Shown here one piece after another: positions 18,123-30,100 of a stretch of DNA of 64,000 nucleotides; within the stretch, counting starts at the first letter, position 1, and each line of letters opens with the position of its first letter. The notes under the pieces are model-generated. The model was not told the DNA's origin. It saw nothing but the letters and a program-made list of their open reading frames with translations, and ran no database searches. Both the position numbers and the translations under genes were made by a program. The stretch comes from Pectinophora gossypiella (Eukaryota > Arthropoda > Insecta > Lepidoptera > Gelechiidae), in the NCBI RefSeq assembly GCF_024362695.1, contig NC_065421.1, positions 2,108,001 to 2,172,000 on the forward strand, in the 5' to 3' direction.

Positions 18123-21100
18123 ATGACGTCTGAAGAAACCCAGATTTCAGAGGAACTGAAAGGATGTTACGAAAATCTTATTGTAATCGACATAGGCGCA
18201 AATCTAACGAACAAAAAGTACGGCCGTGATCTCGATTCTGTTATACAGAGGGCAAAAGACGCAGGTAATAACCACATCATATTTGTTTTCTCATATGTCG
18301 ACCTAGTATTGCATGTATTACCGCAATGAATAAATAAGTATGCCGTAAGTTAGCATGAATTATATGCTAAGTGGTTGCAATAAATTGGAGGAGAATCTAC
18401 TTGGTAGTTGCGCGGGTCGGGGTGTCGCAAAAAGGGTCCCATACAAAATTAGGACTTAGAAATTTTTTAACAAAAATCGCCAAAAGTAACATTCGGGATC
18501 CGGGGGGATGTGGGAGTATTAGGGTGGGGGGAAACCACGGGTGACCTTAGATGACCTTGGGAGGTCACTGACCTTAAAGTCAAGGTCATGACCTTATTCC
18601 CTTATTCTTCACAAATATAGTGTAGGTCAGACACATCAAAGGTCAAGGTCATTGACCTTAAAGGTCAAGGTCACTTGTCCAAAATCAGAAATATTACCAT
18701 TATATCAACTTTATGCAGTAAACTTTCGATTTCAGTGACCTCAAAGGTCAAGGTCACCAAGATCATTGACCTTAAAGGTCAAGGTGACTTATCCAAAATC
18801 AAAAATATTCGCATTATATCAACTTTGTGTAGTAAACCTTCAAAGTCAGTGACCTTTAAAGGTCTTCACCGCCGCCTCTCGGCCCTTCGGGCCTCGATGG
18901 TCACAAGTAACCTAACCCACTCGGCTATATGGCAGGGGGCTCGCTTTGCTCGCCCCCTGCCATACAGCCTTCGTAACCTATATCTACAGTGTCGGGGTGC
19001 CGCGAATTTCCGTGCTCGCTTCGCTCGCACCCGTGACAAAAGGATACCTGTAAAAAAAAAATACGCGTGGCGGACACCGAGCGTGGACGTGTTTCGCGGA
19101 GCTTCATAGAAAAAATTAAAGATATATTTTAAAATTACATAAAACGCATTTTTTTAAATATCTCGAAAACGGTGCGTCGTAGCGCAAAAATAACAAAAAA
19201 TTGCCCCCTTTTAGATACCCCTAACCCACCTCTTCCGCATATATTAAAATAAAAAAAACTTACTTTTTCAAAGAAAATTGAAAAATTTTTCAAGTCCAGC
19301 TTTCATAGTAATTTCTCTCGAAAATCGGCTATGTCCGTGGCTCATACAAAAACGACCAAAATTATTCTAAGTCTCGGACCCTTTTTGCGACACTACGTAG
19401 AATCAACTTTTGAAAATTTTACAAGTCCAGCTTCCATAGTAATTTCATTCGAAAATTCGGCTAAGTCGATGGTTCATACAAAAACGACCAAAATTATTCT
19501 AAGTCTCGGACCCTTTTTGCGACACTACGTAGAATCAACTTTTGAAAATTTTACAAGTCCAGCTTCCATAGTAATTTCATTCGAAAATTCGGCTAAGTCG
19601 ATGGTTCATACAAAATTGAAGTGAAATTTTTCTAAGTGTTGGGACCCCTTTTACGACACCCTAACCAGTTGCGCGAGTGCTAGGAAATTGTCAGTAATGT
19701 ATTTTTTTTAAACTTGTTCCCTTTGGGGACAGGCAAAGGCAAAGCCGTGCAGCCATCGTCTAATGTATTCAATGACAGTAATGCATCAAGAGTTGCTTTT
19801 GTTATTTTTTCCATTGGTCCATTTAAAGGACAGGTTAAGATTGTAAGACCATGCTGCCTAATTGAGAGTTGCAAGGTGGATTCAATAAATTATTGTTACA
19901 GGTGTCCAAAAAATTATGGTCACGGGAACATCTGTGAAGAACAGTAAAGAAGCCCTAAGGCTGACTCGCCTTTACCCTGGCACTATATATTCTACGGCAG
20001 GTATGTCTTACAACATGACATTAACTATTGTTCTGTACGAAGCCTTTGACAATGCCGTAAGTGTGGCCAATTATTGGTCAGCAAAAATTTAGTTTCGATC
20101 GCCATCGACTCGCAAAGAAGAAGAACTATTGTTCTAATATTTATCGTAACCCTTTTTCACCTGTATAATTTATGCTGGTAATAACTTAAGTGTTTTTAAA
20201 TACTAAGTAATTTAAACGTCCACCATCAGTAACTTAGAAGTACTTGAACAAAAAAATTATGTGAATCATTTATTTATTTATTATAGCCTTTTTTCAGACA
20301 TAGAAGTTACATTTAAGGTTTTTCCTTAATCTACGATCTACAATAACCAATCTCTGTGCCTTTAGGCAAAGGCTTAAAGCAAAGGAATATTATCATAAAT
20401 ATAGGTATTTAAATTAATTTAAAATCATGTAACAAGAGGGCCCTGCGCAGACGACAGACTATCCATGACGCACTTTTTAGTCTGTGAAAATATAACCTAT
20501 GCAATTATTTTTTTGTGCGCCGGACTTTTGCGCGTCGTGTGCGTTACTGCATATAATTGCATAGGTTATATTTTCACAGACTAAAAAGTGCGTCACGGAT
20601 AGTCTGTCGTCTGCGCAGGGCCGAGGCCTGATATCTGAGTCAGTTATTTTTTTTTTATTCTTGTCATATTAGAGAAGGGATTTCCTTTAGCGTTGCAAGT
20701 TGCTCATAAAAAAACAATTATGAGTAATACATAAGCATAACATGAAATTAATTACTTAAGAACTAGGGTGAAGAGGCTCAAGAGAATGGATGTTTTTGGG
20801 CACAAAAAGAAATGGAAGATTGTGACATTGGTTGCTTTACTTCAAACAAACCAATAACAATGCAACAAATCTGATAAAAGTCTTGCGACTGATTGCAGAT
20901 AAAAAGAACGGGAAAATAAAAAGAGTAATACATAAGCATAACGTAACGTAAACAGCCTATATACGTCCCACTGCTGGGCACAGGCCTCCCCTCAATCAAC
21001 TGGAGGGGGTATGGAGCATACTCCACCACGCTGCTCCAATGCGGGTTGGTGGAGGTGTAACATAAGCATAACATGAAATTAATTACTTAAGAACTAAAAA

Positions 21101-24100
21101 AAACAGTAATATAATTTTTTGTGTTATAAATAAAACAACATATTTATAACTCCATGATAAGATTAGATAATTATTACAGGTTAATAAACTTTTAGACATA
21201 TAACAAAAAAAAACACAACAATAGTGGTAATTTATTTCCATGACTACAGTCAAAATGGTGTATAATACCCTTAAAATAATGTAGCAAAAGAGGTATGGAA
21301 GAACTACATTGTGGCAGTGTGTGTGTGTGTGTGTGTGTGTGAGTCTCTTCTTCTAATCCTTATATCCCCTGTTGGGATGTAGGGCTCGAATAACAGATTT
21401 CCACTCCTCGCGATCTTTTCTAGCCTCTAAGCTACAGCTCCTATGACATGCCAGAAGATTTCAACTCACCACTAGACTAACTTCTTCACTTGTAGACTTA
21501 GTAAATTCGGTATATTTTTTTTGCTTACAAGTTGCTTATGAGACTGAGTTTAAGTCTCATTTCTGGCGGCTTTACGTCACATATGAACTATCCGAGACTT
21601 TGAGCGTAGTTTTGTATTTCGGACTCGAGAAGACATTGGACAAGAACAGCTTTTTTCGATTCCCATGTTTTTTTTTTGCATTTACTAGATCGACAAATTA
21701 GCTCCAGAAGTCTTCATTCGTTTGTTTACAATTCGTGAATACCACATACCTACTTTCGCGTCCGTGTCCGCTCTTTGGAATGCTTTAATGCCATTTTCCA
21801 AATTCTTTTAATATTCTTCTCTATTACAATGCAATACCAACATTCTTTCAGAATTAATTGGTTTCTCATGCTTAAATTGATGAACTGCAGCTAAAATTTG
21901 CCAGGGACATAGATTGAGACCTGGGGTAGAACATAGGATAGATTTTAGACCCAAAATTACCCCCTGATGAAAAGGAGGATGCAAAAGAAACACGTGATTC
22001 GCGCGATAACAGAATACAACGCGGCGCGGGCGCAGTCGTTGGAGAATAACTATACATAAATTGACGCCAGAATGTTCTATGTCATTTTCAATTTGTGTCC
22101 ATCTAGAAACACCACGCCTTTAACCTCGACACCCCCGACCGAGAAAATAATATACACACCACTCGTTTTTAAGTTCCATGTATAGCGGGCGACGTCAAAA
22201 CCACGTCATTTCAATTATCAAATAATCCAAACTGAGAAAATGCTGTTAGAGGTGTTAGAAGCAATTCCTATATTATGAAATTCTGATTACTAAAAAAAGA
22301 CAGATCTAAAACTAACGAGAAACATTTTCTTTTTAACTTATTTATGAATTTTAATCAAGAAAAACATAATAATAAGTCCGACATTTTATCACGTTTTTCT
22401 ATGACGTCACAGAGTGCTTTTTCATACAAATTCCGTAGTAATTTCGTGTTTTGACGTTTAGTAAAAGTAACTGATTTGACTAGTTGGATACTAGCCTACT
22501 TTATAGCACACAAAAATGTATAAAACAAATATCTTCAGGAGAAACCGGCCTTATTCCTCTGAAGTAATTACTGTAAATAACACCAATTCCCTCAGGAGTA
22601 CACCCTCACGATGCCAAGTCCATGGTGGAAGAAGACATGTGGACGGAGCTACACCAGACGGCGAGCGCTCCGGAGTGCGTGGCCATCGGCGAGTGTGGAC
22701 TCAACTTTAGCAAGGACTTCTCCGAGCCCGCAGTGCAGAGGGAAGTTTTTAAACGACAGGTGAGTCAAAGAGGAAGGTCTAGGCGTACATACCACTATCA
22801 AATCCAGAATAATATAACATAAGCTCACGACTGCAAGATGAACTAAGTACCCGCACCTCACTGAGGTTTCTGTTAGTGCCTGTTCACACCAGCGATTTGT
22901 CCGGCGATTTTACGGCGAGGCGGCCTCTGTGGTCCAGTGGTTGAGCGTTGGACTCACGATCCGGAGGCTCCGGGTTCGAATCCCGGTGGGGACATATCAC
23001 AAAAATAACTTTGTGATCCCTAGTTTGGTTAGGACATTACTGGCTGATCACCAGATTGTTCGAAAGTAAGATGTTCCGTGCTTCGGAAGGCACGTTAAGC
23101 CGTTGGTCCCGGTTAATATTTACTGATTTAAGTGAGTAATCGTTAATGAGCCATATCAGGGGCCTTTGGCGGCTCAATTATAACCCTGATACCAGGGTTG
23201 ATGAGGCTGGTATTCCACCTCACAACCCACACGATAAGAAGAAGACGGCGAGGCGAGATCGCTGCATGCTCACCGCGTGCCCGTCGCGATTTACTCATCA
23301 CACCTCGATCTTGCCGTTTTCACAGTCACGGGCTTTCTTCATTCACAAAATGGACTCCGACGAGGAGATACTTCTAGCTGTCTTACTTAGAAGACAATTA
23401 AATCGAACACGAAAACAAAAACAGATCCCGCATGGAGTAACCGTTTAGCTGAAAGTGAATATTTTGTGCACACAAATAATGTGTGTTATGTAATTTTCCC
23501 GTTTACCGTTCTGCAGTCCTTTAAGTAAATAAAGGACTGCAGAACGGTAAACTAAAAAATAATCGCGGCGAGCGCACGGAAATATCATGGCGATGGATAA
23601 ATCGTGACGATGTCGCCGCGTGTACGCCGCGATCTCGCCTCGCTATGAAATCGCTGAAAAACCGCCGGACAAATCGCTAATGTGAACAGGCCCTTAGACC
23701 ATAAATTCTTGCTACACCAAACTGATAAATCCCTGCTTAAAACGAAATTCCTATTATTTTTTTTGACTGATTCATATTTCCGTGCGTAACCATTAGTTAC
23801 ATGCAACTGGAACTACAAAAAACAGTATTTATTACACATTACAATGCATTTATACTGATATCACTAATAAATATTGACTTGGTAGTCTTGGAACAGATTT
23901 CGAAGTAACATTTGTAATTCGTTATAGATACATCGTTAATTATTCCCTTCCCGCCTGAATGGCGTAATGAAATAGTGATCATTACCTGCAATACATAGCC
24001 TATCTACATACATATAAACATAATATAACAAAGCTTCACGCCTGTATCGCTGAAGGGGTAGGCAGAGGTGCACAGTACACTCACTCCTCGCCAGTTACAT

Positions 24101-27100
24101 AGCTGTTATAAACATTTAAGTCTCATGTTCTTCGCTTCTCTTATCGTGTGGGTTGTGAGGCAGAATTCCAGCCTCATCAACCCTGGTGTCAGGGTTATGA
24201 TTGAGCCGCCAAAGGCCCCTGACATGACTCACGTAACGATTACTCACTTACATCAGTAAATAGTAACCGGGACCAACGGCTTAACGTGCCTTCCGAAGCA
24301 CGGATCATCTTACTTTCGGACAATCAGGCGTTCAGCCTGTAATGTCCTAACCAAATTAGGGATAACAAAGTGATTTTTATGATATGTCCCCACCGGGATT
24401 CGAACCCGGGGCCTTCGGATCGTGAGTCCAACGCTCGACCACTGGCCCACAGAGACCGTTAGAGACAGTCTCATGTAATAAGCGGAGAGTCGAATTGTGA
24501 TCAAAGCTGAATTTATACAATAATAATTTAGTATGATTGTATCTACGTTTTTTACGTGTAAAAAGGTGGTTACATCGAAGAGAAGGATAAAGTAAATGCT
24601 TTTTTACAGAAAGTATATGACATGTCTTGCTTGATTACACAAATTTTTCCTTTGCGAACGAATGCAAACAAACAATGCTATTTAAAAAATAATAATCTCA
24701 AATTTTTATTGTTATTCTATTTTTGTAATTCCTGTGTGTGCAATAATGTATATCTATATGTTATGTGTATAGTATAGCAACTGGTCTCGATTTTCTTTTT
24801 TTTTTTCGTTACGTTGTCGCTAACACCCTGTACATAACGTACATATTGAGATGGACATTGGACATAGTATGAGCCACAATGTACGCTGTTCATCGTTTGT
24901 TATCATTCAGTCAACTGATCTACTCAATAATATAAATTGGACTAGAGATGTTCTATTTCCGGAGCCCGCATCTTGGATGTCCTTGTCAATGACAGATAGA
25001 TAAAGTGCAGATTCAAATTCAAAAATATCTTTATTTAGTAGGTAACATAGTTACACTTTGAATCGTCAATTTTTATATAACGAACGTCTCATCCGCCTAA
25101 AACTACTGCAGCTTCTCACAACCTGTACAGCCGGGGAAAAGAAGCTGCAAGAAAAACCTCTACAAAACAGACAGGGCTGGTGAACCTTTTTTTCTAACGT
25201 ATATTTTTAACACCTCCACCAACCCGCAGTGGAGCAGCGTGGTGGAGTATGCGAGTATGCTCCATACCCCCTCCGGTTGATTGAGGGGAGGCCTCTTCCC
25301 GGCAGTGGGACATATAAAGGCCGTTTATGTATATTTTTAATAATACTAATTTCTTTATTAAAAATCTATATGATACACTTAATACATAAATTGAACTAAA
25401 ATAAAATAATCATACAATATAAAGTATTTCCTATGTGCGTCCCGGTGCAAAGAACATGCCACACCTCGGACACTTCATACAAACAACCTCGTTTTACACA
25501 GACACTACACATTGACGTTATCGTACACGCGCATCTGTGTGTGTGACGTCTGACGCCATACGATTGATGACGAAACTATGTCCGAAGGGGGTGAGGTAAA
25601 CCTAGCTCAGCCGCTGGTGGGGAGCTGATAGTTGCCGTTCTATACGTAGTGTTATTCCTTATTCTATGCCCGAAGGAGAAAGAAGCCCAAATACAGTTTA
25701 AGTCACATAACTCTGATTTGTCGTATTAATGGGTTCCTCGCGATATTTTCTGTATCATGATCTCTAGCATTATCCCTTTTATCACGGGATCCGCTTACCT
25801 AACCTGAAGATTTGACAGGTTCGGTTTATAGCAGAAGCGACTGCCTGTCTGACCTTCCAACCCGCGTAGGGTAAAACCAGCCCAATACAGGTTAGGTCAC
25901 ATCCGAAAATGCATTTCTCGGGAATGTGGGTTTTCTCACAGTATTTTTTCTTTCTTTCACCGCTGAGCACATGAATTCGCGTTCCTGAAAGTCAAGTCTA
26001 AATAAAGATTTCCAAAAAGCGTTTGAGTCATTCCAGATCTCCAGATTGTCCAAGGAAATTAGATTATTTCCAGTTGAGTTGACTCACGATCTTATTCGTG
26101 TCTGGCGTTGGGACGTGACCTCTTTGTGTTATTGTCGGACTTTATCAATTCGACTTTTTTTGTTGGTAGTCTGTAAATACGTATTCTTTTACCTTGGAAA
26201 TTGATGGAGAAAAAAATAATACTACGTATAGAACGGTAACTCTCCGCCCCGTATAAGGCCGGGTTTCCACTGACGCGGAGATGGGCGGAGAAAAGCGGAG
26301 ATATGCGGATTTGACCAATCACAGCGTTCGAGAGAGCGAAAAACGAATACGCTCTGTCACTCTCTCCCTCACGGTGATTAGTCGATTCCTGCACATCTCC
26401 CCTCATCTCCGCACAGCTCCGAGTCAATGGAAACGCAGCTTAAATTCATAAGAGAAGGCGCGCGTGATTTCTCTGTCTCACTCGCACTTACGTGTTAGGC
26501 GGAAACAATGAGATTTCTGTATGGAGAGTCCTGGTTGTGGTACCGGCCTGCTGGCTCTGGATTCCCGGCTCTTTCAGCCCTTCTAACATGCACAACGTGA
26601 TAAAATTATCGCTAGAGTCGATAAGTTTTGTCGAAATCGATAGGTACCTAAGTTTGTCATTTTCCTTAACATGCGTGTCACGCTCGATTAAATTACCGTC
26701 ACGATAAACGTTTATCACGTGTAAAATAAATATTTTTTTGAATTTGGCAACATGCATACTTTTCGTGTTGAATCCTTTGTCAAATTCACGTCAATTACAG
26801 CGAAAAGACTAAGCTAAGCTCATTTTTTCACATTAAAGGGTTAAAAGTATGAACATATTACGTAGATGTGGCAAAAGTCCACAGAATCTGATAAAAATAT
26901 GGTGCCATGTTAGCGTTCTTCGATTATTTATCACGTTGTGGTATTTTGACACAAGGACATGACTTTTTGGTTTAGCATGTTAGCACCAATCGACAGAACG
27001 ACACATATCGTCAAAATCGATAAAATGACCGTGACAACATTTTATCACGTTGCATATTAGGCCGGCTTAGCATAAAATGAGATTTAAAAACCGAATGTAC

Positions 27101-30100
27101 GATAAGTTGCAAAAGTCCAATCAGTTTCTTAGTAATAAATTAACTGGTTGCACTTAAGACCTCCTGGCTACATATCGTTTCTGTAATAGACCAAAAACAC
27201 CTACAAAAACAAATTTTATAATTATGACAACTAATGGTTCATAATTTCACCACTGTTTACAAATAATTCGCTGGGCTCAGTGACTGAAGTTTTGCTCTTT
27301 GAGTGTACAAGCGCATGCGCGATACATGGTAAAATATGCATAGTTCTAAATACACGTTACACAATGGATACTTTCAATTCCACTTATCAAAACAGTCTAA
27401 TTAAAAAACCAGTCTACAATCAATTGCTCAATGACAATACATCGCTCGATATACAAACATTAATTGGGCTTCAAAACAACCTCGATCGATCTATTGACGA
27501 GTTTGTCAATATACATTTATAATGGAACAATGGGACAAGGCACAGACATATTTTTTCTAATGACTAAAGTAAGGCCAACCAGACGAGATAAAGAATGTAA
27601 ACAAAGTTTCAGGGGTTCAAAACATTTTTATTTGAATAAATTAGCATAAAGTTCGAATTTTAATCGCTGTCGTCTGTACTAGACAAAGATGATTCGTCGG
27701 AAGAGTCCGAGTCAGCTGTGTTTATGATAAAACTATCTATCGTATTATCAATCATGTTGTAAATACTTTCAAAACACATACACATAGCCAATATCCATGC
27801 TATTAGCCATGGTATAAGAAAACTAGGTATGCTCAAAAGTGACAGCTAACATTTCAAGGTTAGCCTAGCTGACGTCATCCCGCCCTGTGTTGCCATTTCA
27901 TAAAAAATAAATTACCCACGACCAATGTTTTTTAGTTTATTTTGCAAGGCAATTTCGGACTTTTAGTAAAAGATTTACTTATAGTTTATTTTTTTATTTT
28001 TATATACCTATGTGACAAGTAATAGTAATTTTCAATAATAAAATTTACGTCATTGGGATGTTGGAAATACCAATTTAATGGTAACACTTACGTCCTCAAA
28101 CGGCTAGCAACGACGGTTTTTCATAGGATTGAGCATACCGGGATTTGTTATTAAGGGGACACTGTGAAAAACGGGATAAAGGGAGATGGTGTTTCCAGGA
28201 TTTGTCCGGTTAATGACAATAGGCTCGCTCCTACATGGGGTTCACAAATAGCTGGCGAAGAGTAGTATACACCTTTGCCTGCCCCTTCATAAGGGCATGA
28301 TGTTATATTAAGTTGATTTTTATTATTATTATTAGTCTGTATGACCCCACTGCTGGGCAAAGGCCTCCCCCATGTCTTTCCAAGTATTCCGGTTCTGTGC
28401 GAGCTCTATCCAGTCTTTTCGATAACGTCGAGATGATCGCGCCATCGTTTCCGGGGTCTACCACGTCTACGGTGTCCGTCCTGTGGTACCCAGTGCGTGA
28501 TGATCTTTGCCCATCGTTCCGGATGCATGCGGCACACGTGTCCAGCCCAGTCCCATTTTAGCCTGAGTTTAAGTTGATTTTTAATAAACCTAAAATCTGT
28601 TTCTATCGTGTGGTTTTGAGGTGGACTACCAACCTCATCAACCCTGGCGTCAGGGTTACTATTGAGCCGCCAAAGGCCCCTGACATGGCTCATGTAATGA
28701 CGACTACTTACTTATATCAGTAAGTAGTAACCGGGACCAACGGCTTAACGTGCCTTCCGAAGCACGGAAAGCTAAAATTCTAACCATTTATTCCCATAAC
28801 AATTATCTTCAGGTGGAAATGGCGTGCGAGCTCCGGAAGCCACTGTTCGTCCACGAGAAGGAGGCTCAGGAGGAAGTCATCAAGATCTTAGACGAGGCGG
28901 GGACAAGATTACCAGCCGTGGTGATACACTCGTTCACTGGCTCCGTGCAGCAGGGGCTCTTATACCTCGAGCGCGGGTACTACCTAGCCATCACCGGGTA
29001 CATCTGCAAGGTGGGTAATTTGATACAGAAGATTTTTCATCAACTTGGCCTTCATCACACCCCGGACGCTTCATACAAACAACCTCGTTTAACACAGACA
29101 CCACACATTGACATTATCAACACGTCAATTATCCGTCCTTCTCCTTTTCGGCGGATTAGAAAGTGACGGCTATACATAACATCATAAACTGCCTATATAC
29201 GTCCCACTGCTGGGCACAGGCCTCCCCTCAATCAACCGGAGGGGGTATGGAGCATACTCCACCACGCTGCTCCACTGCGGGTTGGTGGAGGTGTTTTTAC
29301 GGCTAATAGCCGGGACCAACGGCTTAACGTGCCCTCCGAAGCACGGAATCATCTTACTTTTTCGGACAATCAGGTGATTCAACGGGTATAACTTAAACTA
29401 AAATTAGGAGGTGTCTGCAGGAATCGGGGCCAATACAATACAAAAACGCTTTATTGCACATAGAAACACAACACTAAATACAATTGCAAAAGTGACATAA
29501 GAAGCACAATCGGCGGCGGTTACAGCGAAGCTAAGCTTGCTTAAATCTAATTTCACAAAGAAAAATGTGATAATAACAAAATGATGAATGCGTCTAAGAA
29601 TGTATCAGACTTGTGCAATTTATGTACTTAATAAATGATATGGAAAAGATTAAAGAAAAGGTTAACGTCGTGTCTTATAGGGAAGTCAAGGAATTGGCCT
29701 TTGATAGACTGGAATGGAAAATGCTACACCGACAAGAGCGTGGCTCTTAAATTGATGATGATGAAATGATATGGTTCTCCCCAGGACAAGTCGGACGGCG
29801 GTATCCGGCGGCTGCTGTCGGAGCGGCTGGTCCCGCTGGACAAGCTGCTGGTGGAGACTGACTCGCCGTTCATGTACCCCAACATGCGCGCCTCCAAGCT
29901 GCCGCTGCACGTCAAGGATTCCCTGACTGAGAGGTAGGGCTTGCCAATTTCAGTAGAATCATCATCTTCATCACCAGCCCATTAACGTCCCCACTGCTGG
30001 GGCACGGGCCTTCCCTATGGATGAATAGGGAGATCGGGCCTTAGACCACCACGCGGGCCCAGTGCGGATTGATGGTTATTAACGACTGCTAATGCAGCCG

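Noticed and set aside
18870..19035. Confident bacterial or viral transfer
   Set aside because: There is only a short GC-rich palindromic block, with no gene and no flanking microbial sequence; kept only as a low-interest observation.
18675..19109. 144-codon ORF
   Set aside because: It runs across the AGGTCA repeat and the GC hairpins; the translation is a repeat artefact.
19331..19624. 97-codon protein with internal repeats
   Set aside because: The 132-bp tandem unit happens to be a multiple of three with no stop; there is no start context or conserved composition.
22923..22998. Functional tRNA gene (also the heads at 24385, 40500, 42615, 44670, 35366)
   Set aside because: The sequences have box A and box B but lack a proper acceptor stem and are continuous with SINE bodies and tails.
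28750..29166. 138-codon stand-alone gene
   Set aside because: Its middle is TatD exon 4 (28813-29010); the ends are SINE and intron sequence.
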